Assembly (NCBI RefSeq): GCF_005405105.1
Contig: NZ_BJDK01000023.1
Span: forward strand, 1-54,794
Length of the DNA stretch: 54,794 nucleotides
Origin: Lactiplantibacillus dongliensis
GTDB lineage: Bacteria; Bacillota; Bacilli; Lactobacillales; Lactobacillaceae
Direction of reading: 5' to 3'
Shown one piece after another: positions 34,340 to 41,969 of this stretch. Position 1 is the first letter of the stretch. The number at the start of each line of letters is the position of its first letter. The notes beneath the pieces are model-generated. The model saw nothing but the letters and a program-made list of their open reading frames with translations, made no database searches and was not told the origin of the DNA. The position numbers and the translations under genes were made by a program.

Positions 34340-34936
34340 ATGAATAAAGGACGGGTCGAGGCGTTTACTGACGCCGTGGTGGCCATTGTATTGACGATTA
34401 TGGTGTTAGAGTTTGATGTGCCGAGTGAGCCGACATTTGCGGCGTTAGCGGAGAATGCGAGTTATTTGATTGCGTATTTAATCAGTTTCTTGTTCATCGG
34501 GGTGGCATGGTATAACCATCATTATATGTTGACATTAACGAAACATATCACGAAACGGATTTATTGGTTGAATAATGTTTGGATTTTGACGATGTCGTTA
34601 CTACCCGTGTCAACGGCTTGGGCTGGGAAGTTTATTGATCAGCCACAACCAGAATTGTTCTATTTTATTATTTTTCTGTTATGGGCCATCGCCTACGCGG
34701 TACTTTCACATGCCATCGCCCAGGCCAATGTGGATGATCATCCTAAAATTGCAGCGAAGATTCAAGCAATGCCAGCGTATCGCATTCATGCCAATGTCTT
34801 CTTCTGGATGGTTGCGGTAATTGTGGTTTTCCTGATTATCTTTGTCTGGCCACCATTATCAATGGTGTTTACGGTGATTGAACTGATTTTGATGGCGATT
34901 CGGACACCGGCTGATAGTGATAAGATTGCTGAATAG
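34340..34936 (+). CDS. TMEM175/DUF1211 family membrane protein
   Basis: This 198-aa protein has about six membrane segments. The first carries AFTDAVVAIVLTIMVLEF, the TMEM175 signature (FSD-like FTD). Bacterial TMEM175 proteins are tetrameric potassium channels; physiological roles are unclear. ATG 34340 follows AAGGGG by ~10 bases. It ends at a shared bidirectional terminator. Confidence 0.85.
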   Translation: MNKGRVEAFTDAVVAIVLTIMVLEFDVPSEPTFAALAENASYLIAYLISFLFIGVAWYNHHYMLTLTKHITKRIYWLNNVWILTMSLLPVSTAWAGKFIDQPQPELFYFIIFLLWAIAYAVLSHAIAQANVDDHPKIAAKIQAMPAYRIHANVFFWMVAVIVVFLIIFVWPPLSMVFTVIELILMAIRTPADSDKIAE

Positions 34937-34939
34937 TCA

Positions 34940-34977
34940 AAAAAAGACGTCCGGATTAAGTTCCAGGCGTCTTTTGG
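34940..34977. terminator. Bidirectional terminator between TMEM175-like and ndh genes
   Basis: AAAAGACGTCC pairs with GGCGTCTTTT (one mismatch) between convergent genes. Confidence 0.8.
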
Positions 34978-34980
34978 GGT

Positions 34981-36183
34981 TTAATGATAGAGGTCAAAGC
35001 GCCCCTTGTGGAAGACGGTGCTCAAATGGGCACTTTCAAGTAAGGAGCGGTCAGTGATTACTTTCTTCAGCGCAGAAGCGGGATAACCATGGACTGGCCG
35101 TTGCTTGCTGAAGATTTCGCCAATACCGTCGCGGTCGCTAAGTGAAGCAACGGTACCGCTAGATTGATAATAGAATGCGTCAGTAGTTTGGCCGCGGCGT
35201 AACGCACCGATATTCTTAGCAGCTTGTTCACCCGCAGCGAGAGCAATCTGAGCTGTTGTCGGATAGGGGCGTTTGCCAGTAGGGTCCATTACGGCCGCCA
35301 CGTCACCGACAATGAAGACTTCGGGATGGTCGGCTAATGAGAGATCCGCCTGCACGACGACCCGATTGCGACGTTGCTCGAAGCCGGAATCAGCGATGAC
35401 TTGCGAACCACTCACCCCGACAGTCCAAATAATGGTATTAGCATCGAACTGATGGGCTTGCTTGTCGGCATCCTCGTAAATAACCGCGGTTGGCGTGACT
35501 TCAGTAATGCTGGCGCCCAGGCGCATCTCAACATCATGCCTCGCCATGAAGTTCAGGGCATAATCACGTAATGGTTGGCCAAACATTGGCAAGATCGATG
35601 GCATGCGTTCTAGGCACACCACTTTAACGGCTGGTGTCTGGTATTTAGCTTGCAGCTTGGGTAAGGATTGGGTTAATTCGCCCAAGAGTTCGATACCCGT
35701 AAAGCCAGCCCCGCAAACGGCGATTTTTAAATCGTTGCGGTCTTTAGTTTCGGCGTAGTACTTTAACTTGGATTCAATATGATGATAGACCGTCTTGGAT
35801 GTTGCTAAATCATCCATTGGTAGGGCATTGTCATCAACCCCTTTGATGCCGAAACTTTCAGATTGAAAGCCTAATGCAAGCACCAAGTAATCGTAGGTCA
35901 GTGGTGAATGTTTAGCTAATGTTACTTGCTGGTCATTGACACTCACATTAGTGACGCGATCTTGAATAAAGGTGACCCGCTTGCCAATGACACTCGGAAT
36001 GTCATAAGTAATCTTGGCTGGATCAATTGTCCCAGCTGCGACCTCGTGTAAGTTTGTCTTTTCCGTGTGGAGACTGGATTGATCGACTAAGATCAAGTTA
36101 TCCTCGGCCAAAGCCGTTTTTTGTAAGAATTTGATGGCACGCATCCCCGCATAGCCGCCACCGAGTACTAAAATTGTTGCCAT
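34981..36183 (-). CDS. ndh: Type II NADH dehydrogenase
   Basis: This 400-aa FAD protein has a first Rossmann motif LVLGGGYAGMRA, a second NADH motif VCGAGFTGIELLGEL (~165), FIVGDVAAV for FAD (~275) and a C-terminal basic amphipathic region that should bind the membrane face. It passes electrons from NADH to menaquinone or demethylmenaquinone, as known in lactic acid bacteria that respire with heme. ATG 36183 has GGGGT 7 bases upstream. It is monocistronic. Confidence 0.88.
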   Translation of the reverse strand: MATILVLGGGYAGMRAIKFLQKTALAEDNLILVDQSSLHTEKTNLHEVAAGTIDPAKITYDIPSVIGKRVTFIQDRVTNVSVNDQQVTLAKHSPLTYDYLVLALGFQSESFGIKGVDDNALPMDDLATSKTVYHHIESKLKYYAETKDRNDLKIAVCGAGFTGIELLGELTQSLPKLQAKYQTPAVKVVCLERMPSILPMFGQPLRDYALNFMARHDVEMRLGASITEVTPTAVIYEDADKQAHQFDANTIIWTVGVSGSQVIADSGFEQRRNRVVVQADLSLADHPEVFIVGDVAAVMDPTGKRPYPTTAQIALAAGEQAAKNIGALRRGQTTDAFYYQSSGTVASLSDRDGIGEIFSKQRPVHGYPASALKKVITDRSLLESAHLSTVFHKGRFDLYH

Positions 36184-36332
36184 GAAGCTGACCCCATTTC
36201 TATATTTAAGCTAGTTTTAAATGAATTAACGTAATCCGGGATTATACATGACCAGTTTAGCAATCATTAACTGGCTATATCGTACACTGTTTAGCTGAAA
36301 AATGCAGGTAAAACGGCATTAAAATTATCGAC

Positions 36333-36379
36333 ATAAACAAACGGTCAACCGTTTAATTGTTGGTTGACCGTTGTTTATA
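36333..36379 (-). terminator. Terminator of the Lrp/AsnC gene
   Basis: ATAAACAAACGGTCAACC pairs with GGTTGACCGTTGTTTAT (one bulge). It lies between the Lrp stop and the ndh promoter region (36184-36434), where I see nothing else definite. Confidence 0.85.
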
Positions 36380-36434
36380 GGGTGAATAGTTGTTATCACG
36401 CTAGTTGAAGCCGCATCGATTTAGACGATCCAGA

Positions 36435-36899
36435 TTATTCCACGATATTGCTGATGTCGTGGTCGTCTGGTAAGACCATGCCGCGGCTAGAGACGCTGGT
36501 TGAGAAGACAATCTGGGTGCTGGTCTTGCCAAAGGTCTGAATCTTGTTGACAAATTCATCGAGGGCTTGCGTCGACTCAAAGACGACTTTCATAATCTGG
36601 GAATATTCTCCGGTGACGCAATCGCACTCTAAGACGTTTGGAATGCTGGCAACGTACGGATAGAAGCGTTCCTTTTGGGTCGGTTCTAGTTGCAGCTGAA
36701 TATAAGCTTTGATGTGATAGTTGAGTTTTTCATAATTGAGATTGGCCTGATAGTCGCGAATAATGCCGGCCGTTTTAAGCCGCGCAATCCGGGCTGAAAT
36801 TGCGGGTGAGGAGATAAAGCACTGATCCGCCAAAGCTTTGAGCGAAATCCGCGCATCCGCTTGTAAGGCGTTCAGAATCTTCAAATCAGTTTTGTCCAT
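36435..36899 (-). CDS. Lrp/AsnC family transcriptional regulator
   Basis: This 154-aa protein has an N-terminal winged helix (DLKILNALQADARISLKALADQ, then SPAISARIARLK) and a C-terminal RAM ligand domain with YIQLQL and CDCVTGEYSQIMKV. Members bind amino acids and regulate transport or metabolism genes. It is divergent to the NlpC/P60 gene. GGGAGG lies 11 bases before ATG 36899. Confidence 0.9.
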   Translation of the reverse strand: MDKTDLKILNALQADARISLKALADQCFISSPAISARIARLKTAGIIRDYQANLNYEKLNYHIKAYIQLQLEPTQKERFYPYVASIPNVLECDCVTGEYSQIMKVVFESTQALDEFVNKIQTFGKTSTQIVFSTSVSSRGMVLPDDHDISNIVE

Positions 36900-36928
36900 C
36901 TTAAAAAACGCCTCCCTGAGTAATTATT

Positions 36929-36944
36929 AGTATGATAGCATACT
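36929..36944 (-). promoter_or_regulatory. Inverted repeat in the Lrp/NlpC intergenic region
   Basis: AGTATG-atag-CATACT is a perfect 6-4-6 inverted repeat 30 bases upstream of the Lrp gene. It is a candidate autoregulatory site. Confidence 0.45.
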
Positions 36945-37067
36945 TTCACAGTAATTTTTAATTTTACAGTTAACTTTATCAAGAAAAGATAACAACTTAA
37001 CTGGCAGCCTTAAGTTCAGCTGAAAAAAGGGTATGATAGAATTGACTTAAAAAGATGGGGAGGTTTT

Positions 37068-37970
37068 ATGATGCAAACAGCACGAGTACGCGCCGCCGTG
37101 GCTACGGTCTGGCAACGACCACAAGTACGTTCAATTGATCGAGCAGCATTATCGAATCACGGGTTACAAACTTGGCTGGCCCAGATGACGGATGCCGATT
37201 CAGTTGGTCTGGAACAACATAATATGGTTGGAACGCAGGCGTTATTCAATGACCCAGTCTTAATCGATCGTATTGTAGATGGGTGGGCCTATGTCTACGT
37301 GACGACCCAACGCGATTCAGTTCATCCACAAGGTTATCCAGGCTGGATCTGGGCACCGCAACTCTCGACTGCAGAATTACCAGTGCAGACGGGGCCAACG
37401 GTGACGATTCGGCAAGGGTTTACGCCGTTGTTGCGGGCGGATGGCAGTACCATCTTACAATTGAGTATTGGGACGCAACTGCCAGTCGTTTCGACTAAGG
37501 ACAGTCTGTATGACTTGGTTCAAACCCCATTAGGGATTGGTAAGGTGGCCAAACGAGCGACCCAGTTTGACTTTAAGACAACCGACTTAACTGCTGGTCA
37601 AACGATGGTGCAGTTAGGCAAGCGCTTCTTGGACTTACGTTATCTCTGGGGTGGTCTGAGTGGCTATGGGTTTGACTGTTCTGGTTTCGTCTATACCTTG
37701 CATCGCTGTATCGGTGTCACGTTGCCGCGTGATGTCAGTGAACAAGCATTAGGCGGCCAAACGGTGACCTTGGCTGATGCCCAGCCAGGTGACTTGTGTT
37801 TCTTCGCTCATCATCAAGGCCGTGGTGCCTTACACCATGTGGCGATGTATGCGGGGGACGGCTGGCTATTACATTCCCCGACACCGGGTAAACATGTGAC
37901 GTATCTGCAGTTGTCAGCAACTTATTTAAAAGATGAATTGGTTCAAATAAAACGTTATTGGCGTGAATGA
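37068..37970 (+). CDS. NlpC/P60 endopeptidase with SH3b-like domains (YkfC-like)
   Basis: The 300-aa product has two SH3b-like segments (about 1-75 and 85-165) and a C-terminal NlpC/P60 papain-like domain. Its catalytic Cys is in GYGFDCSGFV (~206), and His residues lie in LHHVAMY and LLHSP. No signal peptide is seen, so it probably acts inside the cell on recovered cell-wall peptides, like the gamma-D-glutamyl-diamino acid endopeptidase YkfC. GGGGAGG precedes ATG 37068. The next gene overlaps by 4 bases. Confidence 0.85.
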   Translation: MMQTARVRAAVATVWQRPQVRSIDRAALSNHGLQTWLAQMTDADSVGLEQHNMVGTQALFNDPVLIDRIVDGWAYVYVTTQRDSVHPQGYPGWIWAPQLSTAELPVQTGPTVTIRQGFTPLLRADGSTILQLSIGTQLPVVSTKDSLYDLVQTPLGIGKVAKRATQFDFKTTDLTAGQTMVQLGKRFLDLRYLWGGLSGYGFDCSGFVYTLHRCIGVTLPRDVSEQALGGQTVTLADAQPGDLCFFAHHQGRGALHHVAMYAGDGWLLHSPTPGKHVTYLQLSATYLKDELVQIKRYWRE

Positions 37971-38842
37971 GGCGAAAGTTAGTGAGAATGAGACGTTGGT
38001 TAGGGTTAATGCTAGTATTAGTTGCCGTTTTAGGTGGCTGTGCCAAAGTTAATCATCAGAGTCAGCAAAAAAGTCGTCAGCGTAGGCAACCACAGTCTGC
38101 GTACGTGAATAGTCAGCGACCGACCTTTTATCTGCATGGGTTTCAGGGCAGTGCGAAGTCGACGAACACCTTGATTAGTCATGCTGAAAAGGCCGCGCAT
38201 GCCCATAAAGTCTTAGTGGCAACGGTTAGTGCGGGTGGCACGGTGACTTTAAGTGGGCATTGGGCGGATAAGACGCGGAATCCGATTATTCAGGTGGTCT
38301 TTAAGAATAACCTGGCGCAATATAACCAGCAGAGTACGTGGTTAGCTCATGTGATCACCACGGTTCAACAAGTGCACGCGTTTAAGTCGTATAATCTGGT
38401 GGCCCATTCGGCAGGGTGTGTGGCGAGTGTCAACATGTTAATGACGCCGCAAGTGAGTGGGTTTCCAAAAGTCAACAAGTTGGTGACGATTGCTGGTCCG
38501 TTCGATGGGGTCGTAGGTGAAGACGATGTTGCCAATCAGAATTCGTTTTTGGCAACTGGTGCGCCCAAGTATCAGCACGCCGCTTATCAGTTATTAGCCG
38601 CTAAACGGACGGCCTTTCCAACTGGCGTGAAGCTGTTGAATATTGTCGGTGACTTAGACGATGGTAGTCACTCTGATAGCTTGGTAACGAACGTGTCTGC
38701 GCGGTCGATTAAATACTTGTTGCGCGGTCGTGAAGTGGTTTACACAGAGCATGTTTTCCATGGCAAACATGCTCAGCATAGTCAGTTACATGAAAATGCC
38801 AAAGTAGCGTTAGCGGTTGATCGTTATTTGTGGTATCGCTAA
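37967..38842 (+). CDS. DUF915 alpha/beta-hydrolase, predicted lipoprotein
   Basis: The 291-aa product has a basic N-terminus, a hydrophobic stretch and a lipobox VLGGC (Cys near residue 25), so it should be lipid-anchored outside the membrane. The hydrolase core shows FYLHGFQGS (oxyanion region), VAHSAG (nucleophile Ser) and a GDLDDGSHSD acid region. DUF915 proteins are uncharacterised esterase-like hydrolases. ATG 37967 overlaps the previous stop (ATGA); ATG 37988 is an alternative start. Confidence 0.8.
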   Translation: MRRKLVRMRRWLGLMLVLVAVLGGCAKVNHQSQQKSRQRRQPQSAYVNSQRPTFYLHGFQGSAKSTNTLISHAEKAAHAHKVLVATVSAGGTVTLSGHWADKTRNPIIQVVFKNNLAQYNQQSTWLAHVITTVQQVHAFKSYNLVAHSAGCVASVNMLMTPQVSGFPKVNKLVTIAGPFDGVVGEDDVANQNSFLATGAPKYQHAAYQLLAAKRTAFPTGVKLLNIVGDLDDGSHSDSLVTNVSARSIKYLLRGREVVYTEHVFHGKHAQHSQLHENAKVALAVDRYLWYR

Positions 38843-38852
38843 AATGACCGAT

Positions 38853-38889
38853 AAAAAAGCAGTTCGGCAAACTTACCGGACTGCTTTTA
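38853..38889 (+). terminator. Terminator after the DUF915 gene
   Basis: AAAAAAGCAGT..CGG pairs with CCG..ACTGCTTTT. It may serve the 38900-39010 gene on the other strand too. Confidence 0.85.
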
Positions 38890-38899
38890 GTCACTGGGC

Positions 38900-39010
38900 T
38901 TACATCAAGAATAAAAAGTAAGCTAACCGTAATAAATGATAGAGGGCATAAAGTGCCACTAAATAAACGGCCGTAATGCCCCCATAGGTTAGATATTTAT
39001 AGCTATGCAT
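38900..39010 (-). CDS. 36-aa membrane peptide
   Basis: On the minus strand, AGGAGG lies 9 bases before ATG 39010. The ORF encodes MHSYKYLTYGG, then a continuous hydrophobic stretch with Tyr, Leu and Phe, ending LFLM. A promoter TTGTGA, 17 bases, TACACT lies just upstream and a hairpin follows. It is a single-span small protein of unknown function. Toxin-like or regulator roles are only speculation. Confidence 0.6.
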   Translation of the reverse strand: MHSYKYLTYGGITAVYLVALYALYHLLRLAYFLFLM

Positions 39011-39041
39011 CCGGAACCGCCTCCTAACTTTGAATACCTTA

Positions 39042-39070
39042 AGTGTACGGCGACGATGCTGAAATCACAA
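39042..39070 (-). promoter_or_regulatory. Promoter of the 36-aa membrane peptide
   Basis: On the minus strand, TTGTGA (39070-39065), 17 bases, TACACT (39047-39042). Confidence 0.6.
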
Positions 39071-39310
39071 CGGTAACCGCTTGCGATTTTATTAAAAGCC
39101 TTAATAATAAGGAAAAAAGAGTCAAAGCATTAGCTTAAAGTGGTGGGATGTGTTAAAGTTAATACTTGGTTTGGGAGCTGTGGATAATCCAAACCCAATT
39201 AAGCATCTCAGATTTTGAATAAATAAATTGAAGACTCAAATACTTGACCCAGTATGAGTACCCAGAATTATTTGCAAAATTTCCTGAGCGTTAGGAAAGG
39301 ACGTAATTAA

Positions 39311-39472
39311 ATGCGAGTAACGATTAATAAAGGTCATGAGGTTTATCAGAACATTCCTTTAATGACAGCTAGACAGCGCTATATCAAGGCGGATGTCTGG
39401 GAAATCAAAAAAGCAATCATCGAAAAGTCAGCCATTAACGGCTGGACGGTGCAAGCTTTACAACAACTTTAA
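39311..39472 (+). CDS. Hypothetical 53-aa protein
   Basis: ATG 39311 has AAAGGA 9 bases upstream. The product is soluble, MRVTINKGHEVYQNIP..., and predicted to be largely helical in its second half (KADVWEIKKAIIEKSA). A terminator follows. I do not recognise it. The preceding 39071-39310 is AT-rich, with no clear promoter. Confidence 0.6.
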   Translation: MRVTINKGHEVYQNIPLMTARQRYIKADVWEIKKAIIEKSAINGWTVQALQQL

Positions 39473-39487
39473 AATCGACTATTTCGG

Positions 39488-39517
39488 CCACGACGCAAAC
39501 TGTCGTGGCCTTTTTGT
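39488..39517 (+). terminator. Terminator after the 53-aa gene
   Basis: GGCCACGAC pairs perfectly with GTCGTGGCC, followed by five T. Confidence 0.88.
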
Positions 39518-39532
39518 AAGGAGGCGGTTAGG

Positions 39533-40300
39533 ATGACGACAGCACCCGTAGTCAACCGACCATTAATCAGTATTACGAATATTATTTGGAGCTTTGATCA
39601 AGCGACGCAACAGTTGCAGCTATTGTTACTTCAACGTTCGGAAGCGCCATTTCAATCAACCTGGGGCTTACCAACGACGTATTTGCGCGCGGATGAAAGT
39701 GCAGATGACGCCTCGTTGCGGTTAGTTCGCGAAAAGCTAGGCGTCACGTTGCCGAAAGTTCATACGGAACAGCTAGGCACGTTCTCTGATCCGCATCGGG
39801 GCCCCGGTGAACGCGAATTAGCGTTAGCGTACATGGTTTATTTACCGGTCAAACCAACCTTAGTGCCCGGTTATGGCGCTAAAGCCGTCCAGTGGTTCGC
39901 GGTCACACCGACCAAAGCGGCTTATCAATTAGCTGCCGGTAAGTTAGTCTTTCCAACGTTGCCAGCTACCGTTAGTGCAAAAAAGTATTATCAAGACCAA
40001 ACCCCGTATGTGACCACCAGTGGTCTAACTGCTGATCACACGTTAATTTTGCGGACGGCATTTACCCGACTGCGCAATCGGCTAGACTATGCGCCTACGA
40101 TTTTGCTCGTGTTAGGGACTGGTTTTACCCTAAAACAAGCCCGTGAATTGTATGCGACGTTGCTGCGCAAACCTAGTCGTTTAATCGATAATTCGAATTT
40201 TCGTAAAACGCATGGTCATTTGTTTACTGAAACTGGTCTAGCCCACAAATCTGGCTCTGGCCGCCCAGCGAAAGTCTATCAGTTAAAAACGGTGGGTTGA
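39533..40300 (+). CDS. nrtR: NrtR-type Nudix transcriptional regulator
   Basis: This 255-aa protein has an N-terminal Nudix-like domain (~10-150) and a C-terminal winged-helix domain (~165-250, TLKQARELYATLL and NFRKTHGHLF). The Nudix box is degraded: REKLGV replaces the REUxEExGU core, so hydrolysis is unlikely. This is typical of NrtR regulators, which sense ADP-ribose and control NAD synthesis or niacin uptake. The niacin-type transporter downstream supports this. AAGGAGG precedes ATG 39533. Confidence 0.78.
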   Translation: MTTAPVVNRPLISITNIIWSFDQATQQLQLLLLQRSEAPFQSTWGLPTTYLRADESADDASLRLVREKLGVTLPKVHTEQLGTFSDPHRGPGERELALAYMVYLPVKPTLVPGYGAKAVQWFAVTPTKAAYQLAAGKLVFPTLPATVSAKKYYQDQTPYVTTSGLTADHTLILRTAFTRLRNRLDYAPTILLVLGTGFTLKQARELYATLLRKPSRLIDNSNFRKTHGHLFTETGLAHKSGSGRPAKVYQLKTVG

Positions 40301-40344
40301 CACGTTTTAGCCCCCATGGTAATCTTGTGACACCTTTTAAAGGT
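40297..40344 (+). promoter_or_regulatory. Promoter and palindrome upstream of niaP
   Basis: TTGACA (40297-40302), 17 bases and TAATCT (40320-40325) give a strong promoter overlapping the nrtR stop. ACCTTTTAAAGGT (40332-40344) is a perfect palindrome at the expected start site and is a candidate NrtR operator. Confidence 0.6.
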
Positions 40345-40399
40345 AAAAAAGACCTAAACCATTGAGTTAGGATTTAGGAATCATGGGGGAAGATTTATT

Positions 40400-41584
40400 T
40401 TGGGAACAACAGAAGTAAAGGGCAATAAGCTCTTGCTGTTAATCGGGACGGCCTGGCTATTTGATGCCTTAGACGTCGCGCTATTGTCATTTATTATGCC
40501 GGCCATCAAGACGAGTTGGCACTTATCAGCGAGCACCTTGGGGGTTGTGAGCTCGGTAACGTCACTTGGGATGTTTTTCGGGGCCATTATCTTTGGCCAT
40601 TTAGCCGATAAGATTGGGCGTAAGCCGATCATGCTGGTGACATTGCTATTATTTTCCGGCGGTAACTTACTGTTAGCGTTAACGCCGAATGTTGAATTAT
40701 TCATTTTAGTGCGTTTTATTACCGGGTTAGGACTCGGGGGCGAACTGCCGGTGGCAACGACGATTATTGCCGATCACTTTAAAGGTAAGCAACGGTCGCG
40801 GATGCTGGTCTTAGTAGATAGCTTTTGGGCGTTTGGCTGGATTTTAGCGGCCGTCTTAGCTTTTTCAGTGATGACGTATATCGGTTGGCGGGTCACGGTG
40901 TTAATTACGGCTTTAATGGGTCTCTATGTCATCTTGATTCGCCGACACCTACCAGAAACCCATACTGCCGAAGCCGCAAAGTACAGCTTTAAAGAAGCTT
41001 GGACACAAGTCTGGTCGTCGCAATATTGGCGGACGACTTTAGCGTTAGGCATTCTCTGGTTTGTGATTATGTTCGTTTATTATGGGATGTTCTTATGGTT
41101 GCCGACCGTTCTCGCAACGCGTGGCTTCCCGTTAGTTAAAAGCTACGGTTACACGGTGTTGATGAGTATCGCACAGTTACCTGGGTATTATTTGGCTGCT
41201 TGGTTAGTGGGCCGGGTATCGCGCAAGTTGGTCTTGTCGATCTACTTGTTAGGGACGATGGCTAGCGCGGCGGTCTTTGGCCTGGCAACATCGAATATGA
41301 TGATTCTAGTGAGTGGGGCTTGGTTGTCCTTCTTCACACTGGGGGCGTGGGGGATTATGATTGCCTTTACGCCAAGTCACTATGCCTTAGCTGTTCGCGG
41401 GATGGGGATTGGCGTGACTCAGTCGATTGGCCGAGTGGGCGCAATCGGCGGACCCTATCTGGTGGGGATGCTCATTAGTATTGGGTTCTCGATTCCGGCC
41501 GTGTTTGGGGTCTTTGTCGGCGCCTTGGTCTTAGGTATTTTAGTGTTATTATTTGGATTAAAAGATCACGTTGATCGTGACTAA
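40400..41584 (+). CDS. niaP: MFS transporter, NiaP-like niacin permease
   Basis: This 394-aa MFS protein of the aromatic-acid/NiaP type has AWLFDALDVALLSF in segment 1, the FGHLADKIGRKPIM motif-A loop, GLGLGGELPVATT, DSFWAFGW and YYGMFLWLP. These resemble the Bacillus niacin transporter as I recall it. It would import nicotinate or nicotinamide for the NAD salvage that lactobacilli depend on. TTG 40400 is 9 bases after GGGGGA. The upstream NrtR gene is its likely regulator. Confidence 0.8.
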   Translation: MGTTEVKGNKLLLLIGTAWLFDALDVALLSFIMPAIKTSWHLSASTLGVVSSVTSLGMFFGAIIFGHLADKIGRKPIMLVTLLLFSGGNLLLALTPNVELFILVRFITGLGLGGELPVATTIIADHFKGKQRSRMLVLVDSFWAFGWILAAVLAFSVMTYIGWRVTVLITALMGLYVILIRRHLPETHTAEAAKYSFKEAWTQVWSSQYWRTTLALGILWFVIMFVYYGMFLWLPTVLATRGFPLVKSYGYTVLMSIAQLPGYYLAAWLVGRVSRKLVLSIYLLGTMASAAVFGLATSNMMILVSGAWLSFFTLGAWGIMIAFTPSHYALAVRGMGIGVTQSIGRVGAIGGPYLVGMLISIGFSIPAVFGVFVGALVLGILVLLFGLKDHVDRD

Positions 41585-41591
41585 TGATTAG

Positions 41592-41629
41592 TTAAAGCGT
41601 CATCAGCTGTTAGTGCTGGTGGCGTTTTT
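41592..41629 (+). terminator. Terminator of niaP
   Basis: AAAGCGTCATCAGC pairs with GCTGGTGGCGTTTTTTT. Confidence 0.88.
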
Positions 41630-41701
41630 TTATGATGATTTTTAAAATTGGTCTAGTTAGATGGTGTCTTAGTTAAATTACTGAACAAAAAGCTTTTCGG
41701 C

Positions 41702-41724
41702 CAGTATTAATGATCGTAATACTG
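41702..41724 (+). promoter_or_regulatory. Distal inverted repeat upstream of adhesin 1
   Basis: CAGTATTA-N7-TAATACTG is perfect. Matching sites lie at 45072-45092 and 48452-48472. A half-site AGTATTA recurs at 41834-41840. Confidence 0.6.
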
Positions 41725-41871
41725 ACAGTGGTAAGGCTTGTTTTTAATTAAAACTGGTCATCAGTAATGATGCAATGGCTTTTAGCTGATTTAAGCTGAA
41801 AGTTAAAGTGGTTGATTAATTTGGACTGACATTAGTATTAATTATAGTTAACAATCACAATAGTTTCTCTA

Positions 41872-41900
41872 TTGAATTAATTCTATTCTGGATTTATGAT
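41872..41900 (+). promoter_or_regulatory. Promoter of adhesin 1
   Basis: TTGAAT, 17 bases, TATGAT. The same layout precedes adhesins 2 and 3. Confidence 0.7.
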
Positions 41901-41969
41901 GACTATATAAATAAAACGATTATTCAATTAATAATAAAAGGTGTTTGTGTGATCAAAGGGGAACCAAAG

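Noticed and set aside
40311-40389. CCCCCATG/CATGGGGG inverted repeat that could hide the niaP ribosome site
   Set aside because: The first arm lies within the predicted promoter spacer, so it would not be in the niaP mRNA.
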